Numbered from the stretch's first letter, positions 1 to 9,942 are shown. The stretch: 64,000 nt of DNA from Roseinatronobacter bogoriensis DSM 18756 (GCF_004366635.1 NZ_SORN01000002.1:62001-126000); one strand, 5' to 3'. Translations and numbers: made by a program. Notes: a model not told the origin generated them from the sequence alone.

Positions 1-815
1 CTTTCGCTTGCTCGCAGCTGGAAATAGGCAATTGCGCCGCTGAGCGAGATCGGGCCGATTATCTGACCCGGACGGGCCTGAGAGATAGGGCCAGAGATCT
101 GACCCGGAAGGTTCTCAACGGGAACCCAGTCGGGTATGCGCCCGCCCTCATCGCGCGACCCGGCAAGCGAGAATTCGCGCGCCAGATTCGAGAATTCCTC
201 GACGCTGTTCGCGGCCTCGATCAGTTCCATGATCTGGGCGACGGCATCTGCGAATTCAGGGTCGGTCGGCAGGAAAATTTCAGAGATCAGCACGCGCTGG
301 CGGCCAAGGATTGCGACCACATCGCGCGCGCGCCGCACATCGGAATCAGACACAGCGACAAGGGCGGGGAAGCGCTGTCCGACAACCTTGCGCCACAACA
401 GACCCGCTTCGACAAAGGCCTCGAAAGTTTGCGCATCGACTCCATTCTCTGCCAGTGCGGCGACAAATTCTTCGGTCGACAAATCCGCGCGGGCGGCAAA
501 TTCCGACATGCCTTCGTTGATTTCATCGCGGTTTACGCGAATGCCAAGGCGGCGCGCGTAGTCGCGCTGCACGGCTTCTTCGGTCAGGCGCTCCAGTGCC
601 TCGCGGCGTGGGTCCGCGCCGCCGGAATTCAGCACTTCGAGGAACATGATCCGCTGATCGACATCGTAATTGCTGATGACGCGATCATTCACGGTTCGGG
701 CGGGGGCGAACATGTTCTGCGCCTGTACGGGTGTTGATGGCGCGGCCACCAATGCAAGACAGGTCGTCAGCACCAAGCCAAAATGTTTCAGCGGTGAAGT
801 CTCGATTAAGCGCAT
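1..815 (-). CDS. surA: SurA-like periplasmic peptidyl-prolyl isomerase/chaperone, partial (C-terminus beyond window)
   Basis: Reading the minus strand from an ATG at 815 gives an open frame of about 271 codons that leaves the window at position 1. The N-terminus has a signal peptide (hydrophobic LVLTTCLALVAAP, ending VQAQ), followed by a SurA N-terminal domain (VNDRVISNYDVDQRIMFLEV; EALERLTEEAV) and the start of a parvulin domain with LVAVSDSDV and a PGQI-GPIS repeat. SurA escorts outer-membrane proteins, including LptD, through the periplasm. It lies 152 bases downstream of lptD on the same strand, the usual lptF-lptG-lptD-surA order of Rhodobacterales. The family and order are known; the function here is inferred. 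The catalytic end of the protein cannot be checked. Confidence 0.9.
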   Translation of the reverse strand, partial: MRLIETSPLKHFGLVLTTCLALVAAPSTPVQAQNMFAPARTVNDRVISNYDVDQRIMFLEVLNSGGADPRREALERLTEEAVQRDYARRLGIRVNRDEINEGMSEFAARADLSTEEFVAALAENGVDAQTFEAFVEAGLLWRKVVGQRFPALVAVSDSDVRRARDVVAILGRQRVLISEIFLPTDPEFADAVAQIMELIEAANSVEEFSNLAREFSLAGSRDEGGRIPDWVPVENLPGQISGPISQARPGQIIGPISLSGAIAYFQLRASE

Positions 816-941
816 CAGTTCTGTCCGTTTCCTGCCTTGGCCCGTTGGGTGGCCGTTTGTTCCGGGATTACACGCTTTTCCCGGCAATGTCATCACACTT
901 GCGCTGTACCCGTGGTACTGGATTGGTGTGTCCTGAACATG

Positions 942-962
942 GCGCTGCAATTCCTGCAGCGC
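942..962 (-). other. Stem-loop between lptD and surA
   Basis: GCGCTGCA and TGCAGCGC form a perfect 8-bp inverted repeat around a 5-base loop, six bases after the lptD stop codon. No T-tract follows on the minus strand, so it is not a classical terminator. It may stabilise the lptD end of the transcript or reduce read-through into surA. The rest of 816-967 shows nothing else clear. Confidence 0.35.
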
Positions 963-967
963 TGCCT

Positions 968-3229
968 CTAGATATCACTACACGCGCGCAGCGCCCGCGA
1001 TGGGCTGCCGCCAACCCCCAGAATGTCTATGGTCAGCCCAAGGCTGGTCCGGTCGCTTTGTTGTGTCGCAGCGGCGAAGCGGCGTTCGACCCCCAGATTC
1101 ATGCGCAAACATTCGTTTTCATAAGCAAGTCCGACCATTGCGCGTGCAGCCCGGTTGCGCGCAACATCATAGCGCCACCCCACTTGCGCGGTCCAGAAAT
1201 CGTCAATGTCGCGGGTGCCGTCAAAGCGCCATTCCGCGTCAGTGCGTTCGCGCCCCTCAAACGGGTTGGCAAAAATCCGCATATAGCTGGTGGAGATGGT
1301 GAATTCCTCGCCCGTCCAGTCCAGTTCCAGCGCCGTGCGCCGCAGCCTGAAATCCGACGAGAAAAGCGAACGGTTGCTAAGCTGCAATCCGTCAACCATG
1401 TCAATGCTGCCCGCGACCAGCCAGTTCGAGCGCGCGCCTGAAAGCGGGGTTCCTTCTGAAAACTGTTCCAGATCACGCGCGCGCCAGATCCGCCCGATCA
1501 TCAATGTACTGGACCAGCCTTCGGGGTCGTGGCGGGTCCAGCTTAGCCCCAGATTGGCGCGCAGCCCCCCTTCGCGGATGTCGCGGCTGGCAAATCGGTC
1601 ATAGGTGAACAGGTTGCCTTCATCCAGTTCGGGCATACGGTTCGCTTCATGTGGCAGGGTCTCATCGTGGTTGCGCCCCCAGATCACCTGCGCGACAGGT
1701 TCTATCACATGCGACACGCCATCGCCTTGCGCGCGCACAAGCGGCCAGCGCAGCTCCGCCATGAGATTGGGCGAAACGCGCGTGAAAGAGGTGGGAAAGA
1801 CGCCCCCGGTTTCGGACATGCTGAACTGGTCAAGCCCGATATGGCCGCCCACAGCCCCCAGAACCCCGCCGGGCAAAACCGCATCGCGGCGCCATTCCAG
1901 GTCGAGGCTGAGCCGTCCGACGCGGCGCGGACGTGGGCCTTGGGCCGGGTCCGGCAGATTTGGCAGCGCGACGGGTGTCGGCGCGGGCTCTCCGGTCAGG
2001 CCGACGGCTTGCCTGCGCTGGTGCAGATGCGCTTCCAGCCGGAACCCGGCCACACCGCCAAGGACAGGCACATCCATGCGCCGTTCCAGCAAGGCTTGCC
2101 CGACCTGATTGGGTAGGGTGGTATTCTGATCGCCCGACCTGACAGAGCGGAACTGAAGCGCCTGAAGGCGAATACGTTCGTCGCGGCGGATGCGTTGCAC
2201 GGTGATGTCGCTGGTCAGGCTTGCATCGCCAATGTCGTAATCATCCAGCACCGTGCTGTCCGAGGGCTGGATCAGATTGAAACTGAGGTTGAAGCCGTGG
2301 CCAAGCGCGAATTCACCCAAGGCCGAGCCAAAGGCACGCGTCCGCCCCGGACGGATCGAATCGCGCGCGACCAGCCCACCAATTTCCAGCCGCCCGGTCG
2401 CAAATGCTTGCCGGTAACGCAGTTGCAGTGCCTGTGTGCCCTGGCTGCCCACAAAGGGGGTTATAGTCAAGTCGCGGTCTTGCGACAGCACCAGAAAATA
2501 GGGGGCGCGCAAACCAACGCCATGCGATGTGTCGATCGAGTAGCGCGGGCTGAGAAAACCGGTCGCACGCTGCAAGCGCGGATCAGGCACGCGCAGGCGC
2601 GGGATATAGGCCACCGGCAGGCCGAACAGGCGGAATTGTGCATTCTCGAAATAAACCTGCTGCTCCTGATCGTCATGCACCACGCGTTGCGCGCGGATTT
2701 CCCAAAGCGGTGTGCGCCGTTGTGCGCAGATCTCACAGCTGGAGGCGATGACATTGTTCATCTCGGTAAAGCGTTCGTCCAGACGTTCCACCGAATGCGC
2801 GGCAATCTGCAATTGCTCGTCAAAGACAACCCGGGCAGAGCGGATCAGCCCACGGCGCAAACCGTCGGACAACTCTGCCTGATCTGCCAGAATGATCACC
2901 TCGCGCCCGTCATTGAGCACCAGCGGCCCTTCGATCTGCAAGCTGCCATCGCGCCGGTTATAGGTCACGCGGCTGGCTTGCAGGCGCGTGCCGCCAAACA
3001 GGGCCTCGACATTGCCTTGTGCGACCAGCACTTCGCCACCGTCGATGCGCAGTTGATCGGCAACAAGGGTGGCAAATTCTGCTTCTTGTGTCGTGGTCTG
3101 CGCTATCGCGCGTGGCACAATGGCTGGGGCACTGGCAATGGCCAGACCAAGTGCGGCAACCGCCAGCGCATGGCACAGACGCGGCGCAAAACGCCTGCCA
3201 CTTGATTTGATCGGATGCCTGTGGGGCAT
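968..3229 (-). CDS. lptD: LPS-assembly protein LptD
   Basis: 753-residue outer-membrane LPS translocon protein. The ATG at 3229 shares its A with the lptG stop (TGATG) and has GAGGAA upstream, so it is preferred over an in-frame start 22 codons earlier. A signal peptide is followed by an OstA/LptA-like beta-jellyroll segment (about residues 45-130, e.g. GEVLVAQGNVEA) and then a long beta-barrel region. Cysteines at about 165, 168, 707 and 750 could provide the inter-domain disulfides known for LptD. With LptE (not in the window) it inserts LPS delivered by LptBFGC-A into the outer leaflet. Overlap with lptG indicates translational coupling. Identification is firm from the sequence pattern and the operon. 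Confidence 0.95.
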   Translation of the reverse strand: MPHRHPIKSSGRRFAPRLCHALAVAALGLAIASAPAIVPRAIAQTTTQEAEFATLVADQLRIDGGEVLVAQGNVEALFGGTRLQASRVTYNRRDGSLQIEGPLVLNDGREVIILADQAELSDGLRRGLIRSARVVFDEQLQIAAHSVERLDERFTEMNNVIASSCEICAQRRTPLWEIRAQRVVHDDQEQQVYFENAQFRLFGLPVAYIPRLRVPDPRLQRATGFLSPRYSIDTSHGVGLRAPYFLVLSQDRDLTITPFVGSQGTQALQLRYRQAFATGRLEIGGLVARDSIRPGRTRAFGSALGEFALGHGFNLSFNLIQPSDSTVLDDYDIGDASLTSDITVQRIRRDERIRLQALQFRSVRSGDQNTTLPNQVGQALLERRMDVPVLGGVAGFRLEAHLHQRRQAVGLTGEPAPTPVALPNLPDPAQGPRPRRVGRLSLDLEWRRDAVLPGGVLGAVGGHIGLDQFSMSETGGVFPTSFTRVSPNLMAELRWPLVRAQGDGVSHVIEPVAQVIWGRNHDETLPHEANRMPELDEGNLFTYDRFASRDIREGGLRANLGLSWTRHDPEGWSSTLMIGRIWRARDLEQFSEGTPLSGARSNWLVAGSIDMVDGLQLSNRSLFSSDFRLRRTALELDWTGEEFTISTSYMRIFANPFEGRERTDAEWRFDGTRDIDDFWTAQVGWRYDVARNRAARAMVGLAYENECLRMNLGVERRFAAATQQSDRTSLGLTIDILGVGGSPSRALRACSDI

Positions 3230-4323
3230 CACCGTTCCTCCAGATTCAGCATTATGCCAATTGCCAGAAACAAGGTTGCAAAAGGCAGGCCCCAAGCAGC
3301 CAGAATCACCGGAATCTGGCCGCTTTCCCCCAAGACCTGCGCGAAGTTACGCAGAAAAAACAAGGCAAATCCAGCCAGAATCGTGATCAATGCGCGCACA
3401 CCTGCGCTGCCTGCGCGCATGTGGTGAATGCTGAGTGCAAGGGCCAGCAGCATAAGCCCAGTCAGCATGACCGGCAGCGCCAGTTCCATGTTCAGGCGCA
3501 TTCGGTGTTCCAGTGCTGCGAAGCCCGCGCGTTCCAGTGTGGCAATGAATCCGGGCAGTTGCGCCAGTGGGATGGCGCGCACCTGCGCAAAGCTGTCGCG
3601 TATGCGTTCGGGGGTCAGGTCGGTTGGTACGTCCAGCGCGTCGCTGAATTCGGCGGATTGTTCTGGGTTCGGGGCGGACAGGTTCCACAGTTTCACGCCT
3701 TCCAGTTGCCATCTGCCGGGGCCGAGCATGGCGCGTTCGGCATGGATGCGCGTGCTTACCCCTTCGGTCGCATGAAAAACCAGAAAGGTGACATTGCGCA
3801 GAAGCGTTCCGGTCGCCTCTGCCTCGCGGGCATGAATGACGGTCTGGCCCAGCGCATCGGCCTGACGCAACCACAGCCCGTCAGCGCCGATGGCCGCAAC
3901 ATCGGTAGGCCTGTCGCGGACCTCAGCCATGACGCGGGCATATTCGCGCGATGAACTGGCCACCAAAGGGTTCATCACCGCGACAAATGCCATGCTGGCC
4001 AGCATGACCGCAAGGGCCGGCAGCACGACCAGACGGGGAACTGAGCGTCCGGTCGCGCGGATGACCACGAATTCGGAACTGCGCGACCAGGCTAGACCCA
4101 CCCACATGGCCGCCAGCATCAGAACCAGCGGCGCAATCTCGTAAAACCCTTCGGGCAGGTTCAGCGCAGACAGGCGCAGAATTTGGTCGAACCCGACATT
4201 GCGCCCGGAGAGCCTGCGCATCTGCTCGACCATATCCAGCAGCAACAACATGCTCAGGAATATTCCCGATACCATCAAGAAACTGGCTGCGATCCGCCGG
4301 GTAAGGTAGCGCGCAAGGATCAT
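3229..4323 (-). CDS. lptG: LPS export ABC transporter permease LptG
   Basis: 364-residue YjgP/YjgQ-family inner-membrane permease. The ATG at 4323 overlaps the lptF stop (ATGA), and the protein begins MILARYLTRRIAASF. An earlier in-frame start would add 65 Cys- and Ala-rich residues that look non-coding. N-terminal membrane segments (about 10-35 and 55-125), a periplasmic beta-jellyroll domain in the middle, and three C-terminal membrane segments match LptG. It pairs with LptF and the LptB ATPase to pull LPS from the inner membrane. Overlapping genes on both sides imply a single lptF-lptG-lptD transcript. Confidence 0.95.
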   Translation of the reverse strand: MILARYLTRRIAASFLMVSGIFLSMLLLLDMVEQMRRLSGRNVGFDQILRLSALNLPEGFYEIAPLVLMLAAMWVGLAWSRSSEFVVIRATGRSVPRLVVLPALAVMLASMAFVAVMNPLVASSSREYARVMAEVRDRPTDVAAIGADGLWLRQADALGQTVIHAREAEATGTLLRNVTFLVFHATEGVSTRIHAERAMLGPGRWQLEGVKLWNLSAPNPEQSAEFSDALDVPTDLTPERIRDSFAQVRAIPLAQLPGFIATLERAGFAALEHRMRLNMELALPVMLTGLMLLALALSIHHMRAGSAGVRALITILAGFALFFLRNFAQVLGESGQIPVILAAWGLPFATLFLAIGIMLNLEER

Positions 4324-5435
4324 GGGGTCACCCGTTTGCGCTGTCGTCGCGGGACGCTGACCCACAAGACCATTGCCGCAACCACAGCCAGCCCCAGACC
4401 CACCGGCACAAAGGCAAGGCCCGCGCGTGTTGCGTCGCGCAGGGCCGGGCCGGCGCTGGCATTGCCGACAAGTTGAATCAGCGCAAGCGCGACAATTGCA
4501 GCCAGCACCTGCCGCCATGCGCCAAGGCGGCTGAACTGGCCCAGAAACACCGCCGCAAACCCGATCAGCGATGTTATGATTGCAAGCAGGGGTTGGGCAT
4601 GGCGCGACATCAGCTCGAATCGGACTTCGGCAAGGTTCAGGCCCATCTGCTCCAGCATCGCATCATCTGCATCGCGCAATTGCCGTGTGGGCAATTCGCG
4701 CACATCCGGGCCGCGCCCGGCAGGGCCGATCAAGCCCCCGACATCATAGCTGAGGTCATCAAAGGCGATTGTCGTCAGGCGGTTTGTGCTGAGAGAATAG
4801 ACCAACGCCACCCCGTCCAGCATGACCAGAACCGGCCCTTGTGGCCCCGGCACCAGCAGCGCAGAGGTCGCGTTATATTCCACCCGTGTCCCGTCTGTGC
4901 GCGAGTCTGAAAGAAACACATCTTCCAGTTTCCCTTCGGGGGTGATGCTGCGAATGAACACCAGAATGCCATCGGCAGGTTCCAGAAATTCGCCTGCGCG
5001 CAAGAAACGCGTGGTGATGTTTTCCGCGATCTGGACCTGACGTTCGGTCAGTTGGGCGCGCGACAGGGGCATGAGGACGTGCATCAAGAGCGCAAGCATC
5101 AGTGCCACAATCACCCCGAATACCGCGACAGGGCGCAACATGCGCAAGTAAGACATGCCTGTGCCTTGAAGCACGACCATTTCATTGTCGCGCGTCAGGC
5201 GGATGGCCACATACACCGCCGCCGCAAAGGCCGAGAGCGGCAGCACAACACGAATCACATTGGGCAGGGTCAGCGCGGAAAGCTCCAGAAACACCCAAAA
5301 GCTCTGCCCGTCACCGATCAGCGCATCAAACAGCCGTGCCGCACGATTGACCCAGTAGACTGATACCAGCACCAGCGAGAAAAACGCGAATACCGCCAAA
5401 AGCTGCGCCAACAGATATCTGTCTATCCGACTCAC
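4320..5435 (-). CDS. lptF: LPS export ABC transporter permease LptF
   Basis: 371-residue YjgP/YjgQ permease, partner of LptG. It begins at a GTG (MSRIDRYLLAQLL) with AGAGG about 12 bases upstream. Six membrane segments are visible: one near 10-35, two near 55-120, and three in the last 110 residues, with a periplasmic domain between. It is the first gene of the LPS-export operon and is divergent from the P450 gene across about 140 bases. Assignment as LptF rather than LptG is by gene order, as is normal for these paralogues. Confidence 0.95.
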   Translation of the reverse strand: MSRIDRYLLAQLLAVFAFFSLVLVSVYWVNRAARLFDALIGDGQSFWVFLELSALTLPNVIRVVLPLSAFAAAVYVAIRLTRDNEMVVLQGTGMSYLRMLRPVAVFGVIVALMLALLMHVLMPLSRAQLTERQVQIAENITTRFLRAGEFLEPADGILVFIRSITPEGKLEDVFLSDSRTDGTRVEYNATSALLVPGPQGPVLVMLDGVALVYSLSTNRLTTIAFDDLSYDVGGLIGPAGRGPDVRELPTRQLRDADDAMLEQMGLNLAEVRFELMSRHAQPLLAIITSLIGFAAVFLGQFSRLGAWRQVLAAIVALALIQLVGNASAGPALRDATRAGLAFVPVGLGLAVVAAMVLWVSVPRRQRKRVTP

Positions 5436-5575
5436 TCCTGTGGCACCTCTTGTTTGTCTTAAAACGCCAGATTATCGGCAGCCGCCGCAGAAGAAAAGCG
5501 CATCCCGCCCTTGCTCTGCACACCGTCCTTGCGCAGTGTCGCGCACTAAGGGAGTGCAAGGTGAGGAGGAACACC

Positions 5576-6787
5576 ATGGCGGGTATAAATATTTCCGGGT
5601 TCGACCTATCGGACCCACCGGCAGGGTTTAGGGAAAACCCGTTTGCGTATTATGATGCGCTGCTAGTTGATGCGCCGGTCATGGTGCAGCCAGATGGGTC
5701 GGTTCTGGTCGCGCGTCATGCTGATCTGGATGCGATCTATCGGGATACGACGCGCTATTCTTCGGACAAGACCGTTGTGTTTGAACCCAAATTTGGCAAG
5801 ACATCGCCGCTATACGAACATCACACCACCTCGCTTGTGTTCAATGACCCGCCCTTGCACACGCGTGTGCGCAAGATCATGACATCGGCGCTGACCCCGC
5901 GTGCCATCGCCCGGATGGAGCCAGGGCTGGTAATGGCGGTTGATGCGCTGCTTGATCAGATGCAGGACAAGCCAGAGCCTGATTTGATCGAGGATTATGC
6001 CGCCGCCATTCCGATTCAGATTATCGGCAATCTGCTGGATATCCCGCTGGAGGAGCGCGGGCCACTGCGCGACTGGTCGCTGGCGATTCTGGGTGCGCTG
6101 GAACCTGCGCTGACAGAAGATGAGCTTGCACAGGGCAATCGCGCGGTTGAGGAGTTTGTCGATTATCTGAGGGACCTGGTTGCAAGGCGGCGTGCGCGGC
6201 CGGGCGATCCGGAAACCGATGTTCTGACCCGGCTTATTCAGGGCACAGGCGCGGGCGAGCAGCTTTCAGAGCGGGAATTGCTGCAAAACTGCATTTTCAT
6301 TCTGAATGCCGGACATGAAACCACAACCAATCTGATCGGCAACACATTGGCCTTGTTGCATGATCATCCGTCCGAATTGGCGCGGCTGAGGGCAGAGCCT
6401 GCCTTGATCAATAGCACGATTGAGGAAAGTTTGCGCTTCATGTCGCCCAATCAGTTCGGCAATCGTGAAACCACGCAAGATGTGGTGATTGGCGGGCAGC
6501 AGATTGCGCGCGGCACGAACCTGCACTTGTGCATTGGCGCGGCCAATCGTGACCCGGAGGTGTTCGACAGCCCCGGCATTTTCGACATTGCGCGCAAGCC
6601 GAATCGGCATCTCGCCTTTGCGGGCGGGCCGCATGTCTGTGTGGGGCTGACACTTGCGCGGATGGAAGGGCGCATTGCGGTTGAGAGGTTTCTTGCGCGG
6701 TTTGAAGGTTACGACCTGAAAGACGGGCGCATACCGGGCGGGCGTATCCGCTTTCGTGGCTATGCCGCGCTTCCCGTCAGTTTATGA
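5576..6787 (+). CDS. Cytochrome P450
   Basis: 403-residue soluble bacterial P450. The ATG at 5576 follows a strong GAGGAGGA ribosome-binding site; an in-frame GTG/ATG 42 codons upstream lacks one and is rejected. Diagnostic motifs are the I-helix NAGHETTTN, the K-helix EESLRF (ExxR), and the heme loop FAGGPHVCVG with the thiolate Cys at about 355. No ferredoxin or reductase gene is next to it, so redox partners must be elsewhere and the substrate cannot be inferred. It stands alone between the lpt operon and a GlxA-type regulator. Confidence 0.93.
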   Translation: MAGINISGFDLSDPPAGFRENPFAYYDALLVDAPVMVQPDGSVLVARHADLDAIYRDTTRYSSDKTVVFEPKFGKTSPLYEHHTTSLVFNDPPLHTRVRKIMTSALTPRAIARMEPGLVMAVDALLDQMQDKPEPDLIEDYAAAIPIQIIGNLLDIPLEERGPLRDWSLAILGALEPALTEDELAQGNRAVEEFVDYLRDLVARRRARPGDPETDVLTRLIQGTGAGEQLSERELLQNCIFILNAGHETTTNLIGNTLALLHDHPSELARLRAEPALINSTIEESLRFMSPNQFGNRETTQDVVIGGQQIARGTNLHLCIGAANRDPEVFDSPGIFDIARKPNRHLAFAGGPHVCVGLTLARMEGRIAVERFLARFEGYDLKDGRIPGGRIRFRGYAALPVSL

Positions 6788-6799
6788 CGCGCTGCGTGT

Positions 6800-7819
6800 T
6801 TACTCGCTTTCGGGACCGTCTTCTTCCTCGGTGCCGTGGGTGCCGCGTTCGCGGTAGGGGGTGGTGTTGTAATGCGCGCGGTAGCATTTCGAGAAATGCG
6901 ACGGTGAGGTGAAGCCGGTCGCAAGGGCCACGCTGATCACGCTCATATCGGTTTGCATCAGCAGGTTGCGGGCGCGCTCCAGCCGCAATTCCATATAGTA
7001 GCGCTTGGGGCTGCGGTTGAGGTAGCGCCGGAACAGCCGTTCAAGCTGGCGGGTGGACATATCGACTTCATTGGCAAGGTCAGAGGGGCTGATCGGGTCC
7101 TCGATATGGTTTTCCATGAATTCGATCACGCGCGCCAGTTTGGGGTGGCGCACACCAATACGTGCAGGGATGGATAGGCGCTGGGTGTCGCGATTGGTGC
7201 GGATTGAGGAATAGATCAACTGGTCAGCAACGGCATGGGCAAGGTCTGCGCCCTCGGAATTGGTGATCAGCGTCAGCATCATGTCGAGCGGGGCGGTACC
7301 ACCGGCGGATGTCAGGCGCTTGCCGTGGATGACGAAGACGGATTTTGTCAGGTCGATTTCCGGGAAGTCCTCGATCAGGGCATCGTGGTTTTCCCAATGG
7401 ATTGTGGCGCGGTGCCCGTCGAGCAGCCCAGCCTTGGCGAGGGTCCATGCGCCTGTGCAGATGCCGCCGATGATATTGCCGTGCCGCGCGCGCTTGCGCA
7501 GCCATGACAGGATGGCAGGGGTTGTCGCGCGCTGCACATCCACCCCGCCACAAACGACGATCATCGCATCATTCGGAATGTCGCCGAGGCCATCCTTCAC
7601 GCTGATCTGTGTGCCGTTCGAACAGGTAACCGTGTCGCCGCTTTCGCTGACCAGTTTCCAGCTATAGAGGGGCTTGCCCGCCGCGCGATTGGCAAGGCGC
7701 AGCGGTTCTATCGCCGCAGCATAGGCCATGAGCGTGAAGCGTTCCAGCAACAGAAACACGATGTGGTGGCGCGCGCTGTCGGATGAGCGTGGCGCAGGGC
7801 GGGCAGGGAGTGAGGCCAT
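6800..7819 (-). CDS. GlxA-family transcriptional regulator (DJ-1/PfpI domain plus AraC HTH)
   Basis: 339-residue protein. The N-terminal half is a DJ-1/PfpI-like domain (IVFLLLERFTLMAYAAAIEP; nucleophile-elbow Cys in GGICTGAW). The C-terminal ~100 residues are an AraC/XylS DNA-binding domain (SPSDLANEVDMSTRQLERLF and SVISVALATGFTSPSHFSK). This architecture matches GlxA/CdhR/GbdR regulators, several of which control glycine betaine or carnitine use. The start at 7819 (MASLPARP) was chosen because 65 upstream in-frame residues look non-coding. It is divergent from the DAHP synthase gene. Its ligand and targets are not evident; there are no betaine genes nearby. Confidence 0.9.
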   Translation of the reverse strand: MASLPARPAPRSSDSARHHIVFLLLERFTLMAYAAAIEPLRLANRAAGKPLYSWKLVSESGDTVTCSNGTQISVKDGLGDIPNDAMIVVCGGVDVQRATTPAILSWLRKRARHGNIIGGICTGAWTLAKAGLLDGHRATIHWENHDALIEDFPEIDLTKSVFVIHGKRLTSAGGTAPLDMMLTLITNSEGADLAHAVADQLIYSSIRTNRDTQRLSIPARIGVRHPKLARVIEFMENHIEDPISPSDLANEVDMSTRQLERLFRRYLNRSPKRYYMELRLERARNLLMQTDMSVISVALATGFTSPSHFSKCYRAHYNTTPYRERGTHGTEEEDGPESE

Positions 7820-7894
7820 ATGTATACGTGCGCATTCAGTTAAGGTGGCTGCGACACAAACAAGTTTCGAATGCCCGCGCAAGAGCAATCGTAT

Positions 7895-7923
7895 TTGCAA
7901 GCGGCAAAGCGCTTTTGTATAGA
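7895..7923 (+). promoter_or_regulatory. Predicted sigma-70-type promoter for the DAHP synthase gene
   Basis: TTGCAA (7895-7900), a 17-base spacer and TATAGA (7918-7923) lie about 64 bases before the DAHP synthase ATG. The match in both boxes and the spacing are close to consensus. This is a sequence match only. Confidence 0.55.
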
Positions 7924-7986
7924 AGGCCCGAGCGGCGCTGCGACCGCTAACGCCGCAACACAGAATTGACACCCCGGAGGCACCTG

Positions 7987-9354
7987 ATGACCCAAGGCTG
8001 GACGAAATCGACATGGCGCACGCGCCCGCGTATCCAAATGCCGGATTATCTGGATGCTGCCAGACTGGATGCGGTCGAGGCGCAGCTTCGCCAATACCCG
8101 CCGCTTGTCTTTGCTGGCGAAGTGCGCGCGCTCAAGCGCAAGCTGGGTGAAGCGGCGCGGGGTGAGGCGTTCTTGTTGCAGGGCGGCGATTGCGCAGAGA
8201 GCTTTGCCGAGTTCAATGCCGACAGCATCCGGGACACCTTCAAGGTGCTTTTGCAGATGGCAATCGTGCTGACCTATGGGGCCAAGGTGCCAGTGGTGAA
8301 GGTGGGGCGCATGGCGGGCCAGTTTGCCAAGCCGCGTTCAGCCCCGACCGAGGTGATGAACGGGCAGGAATTGCCCAGCTATCGTGGCGATATCATCAAC
8401 GGGTTCGATTTCACCCCCGAGGCCCGGATTCCCGACCCCAACCGCATGTTGCAAGCCTATACGCAAGCCGCAGCCGGGCTGAACCTGTTGCGCGCTTTTT
8501 CCAAAGGGGGCTATGCGGATATGCACCGCGTGCATTCATGGACCCTTGGTTTTGCTGATGGCGAAAAGGCCGAGCGCTACCGCGAGATGACCGACCGGAT
8601 TACCGACACGCTGGATTTCCTGACTGCGGCGGGGATTACGTCGGAGACGAGCAAGGAATTGGCCTCGGTCGATTTCTACACCAGCCACGAGGCCTTGTTG
8701 CTGGAATATGAAGAGGCGCTGTGCCGGGTCGATTCGACCTCTGGTCTGCCGGTGGCGGGGTCTGGTCATTTTATCTGGATTGGCGACCGGACCCGCCAGC
8801 CAGACGGTGCGCATGTCGAATTCTGCCGTGGTGTGCAGAACCCTGTCGGGCTGAAATGTGGCCCCTCGATCAGCCCTGATGACCTCAAGCGGCTGATGGC
8901 GACGCTGAACCCGGAAAATGAAGCGGGGCGGCTGACGCTGATTGCGCGCTTCGGGGCAGGGCAGGTGGGCGATCACCTGCCGCGCCTGATCCGCGCGGTC
9001 GAGGAAGAGGGCGCCAATGTGCTTTGGACCTGTGATCCGATGCATGGCAACACGATCAAATCCTCTAGCGGGTATAAGACGCGGCCCTTCGATTCGGTTT
9101 TGCGCGAAGTGCGCGAGTTCTTTGCCATCCATAATGCCGAAGGCACGATTCCGGGTGGTGTGCATTTCGAGATGACGGGCAAGGATGTGACCGAATGCAC
9201 TGGCGGGTTGCGCGCCGTGTCGGATGAAGACCTGTCGCAGCGCTACCACACGGCTTGCGACCCGCGCCTGAATGCCAGCCAGTCGCTGGAACTGGCATTT
9301 CTTGTGGCCGAAGAACTGGTGGGCCGCCGCCAGAAGCTGGCCGCTGCGATGTGA
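7987..9354 (+). CDS. Class II 3-deoxy-7-phosphoheptulonate (DAHP) synthase
   Basis: 455-residue enzyme condensing phosphoenolpyruvate and erythrose 4-phosphate, the first step of the shikimate pathway. It is of the plant-like class II type: [10 protein letters not shown] near residue 60, [39 protein letters not shown] and [15 protein letters not shown] are all typical. The ATG at 7987 has CGGAGG about seven bases upstream and is preferred to a start seven codons earlier. A terminator-like hairpin follows. Class II enzymes are usual in Rhodobacterales; feedback regulation cannot be read from this sequence. Confidence 0.95.
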   Translation: MTQGWTKSTWRTRPRIQMPDYLDAARLDAVEAQLRQYPPLVFAGEVRALKRKLGEAARGEAFLLQGGDCAESFAEFNADSIRDTFKVLLQMAIVLTYGAKVPVVKVGRMAGQFAKPRSAPTEVMNGQELPSYRGDIINGFDFTPEARIPDPNRMLQAYTQAAAGLNLLRAFSKGGYADMHRVHSWTLGFADGEKAERYREMTDRITDTLDFLTAAGITSETSKELASVDFYTSHEALLLEYEEALCRVDSTSGLPVAGSGHFIWIGDRTRQPDGAHVEFCRGVQNPVGLKCGPSISPDDLKRLMATLNPENEAGRLTLIARFGAGQVGDHLPRLIRAVEEEGANVLWTCDPMHGNTIKSSSGYKTRPFDSVLREVREFFAIHNAEGTIPGGVHFEMTGKDVTECTGGLRAVSDEDLSQRYHTACDPRLNASQSLELAFLVAEELVGRRQKLAAAM

Positions 9355-9393
9355 TGGAACCTTGACTTCAACCCTGCTCAGGGCGTGCGAGAG

Positions 9394-9415
9394 AGGGGCT
9401 GCGGCCCCTTTCTTT
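9394..9415 (+). terminator. Rho-independent terminator after DAHP synthase
   Basis: AGGGGC-TGCG-GCCCCT stem-loop followed by TTCTTT, about 40 bases after the DAHP synthase stop. It suggests that the following acetyltransferase gene is transcribed separately or by read-through. Confidence 0.6.
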
Positions 9416-9438
9416 CATCCCTGCGCCTTGCCCGGACG

Positions 9439-9942
9439 ATGCTGATGCCCGCGTTGACCCTACGCGATGCCACGCCGGATGACGCGGCCGCCATTGTCGC
9501 GATCTGGAACCCGATCATTCAAGACACTGTCGTGACCTTCAATCCCGTCTTGCGCAGCACATCCGAGATTGAAGACATGATCGTATCGCGTCAGGCGGGC
9601 GGCCATGCGTTTATCGTGGCGCAAGACGCAGAGGATGTGTTGGGCTTTGCCAGCTATGCGCAGTTTCGTGGTGGCCTTGGCTATGCGCGCAGCATGGAGC
9701 ATACGATCAATCTGTCACCTGCCGCGCGCGGCAAGGGCGCGGGGCGGGCGCTTTTGCTGGAGCTGGAGCGGCACGCGACGGCGGCAGGTCATCATATCAT
9801 GGTTGCTGCCGTGACGGGAACCAATTCGGCCAGCATCAGTTTTCATCACAAGCTTGGTTATGTTCATGTTGGCACAATGCCGCAAGTCGGGTGGAAGTTT
9901 GGCCAGTTTCATGATTTGGTTCTGATGCAGAAATTCTTGTGA
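9439..9942 (+). CDS. GNAT N-acetyltransferase, phosphinothricin/methionine-sulfoximine acetyltransferase-like
   Basis: About 167 residues with a complete GNAT fold. The N-terminus LRDATPDDAAAIVAIWNP, the acetyl-CoA loop GKGAGRALLLELE, and the C-terminal SFHHKLGYVHVGTMPQVGWKFG are typical of the Pat/Bar/MnaT group, which acetylates small amino-acid analogues. The natural substrate may be methionine sulfoximine or a similar metabolite; this is inference. ATG codons at 9439 and 9445 are both possible, and neither has a clear ribosome-binding site. Its only relation to its neighbours appears to be position. Confidence 0.85.
   Translation: MLMPALTLRDATPDDAAAIVAIWNPIIQDTVVTFNPVLRSTSEIEDMIVSRQAGGHAFIVAQDAEDVLGFASYAQFRGGLGYARSMEHTINLSPAARGKGAGRALLLELERHATAAGHHIMVAAVTGTNSASISFHHKLGYVHVGTMPQVGWKFGQFHDLVLMQKFL

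Noticed and set aside
1..120. Direct repeat ATCTGACCCGGA at the window start
   Set aside because: It encodes the repeated PGQI-GPIS peptide of the SurA parvulin domain, a normal feature of the family.
2195..3205. 336-codon frame antisense to lptD
   Set aside because: Shadow frame: composition and lack of any motif, and the opposite strand encodes a clear LptD.
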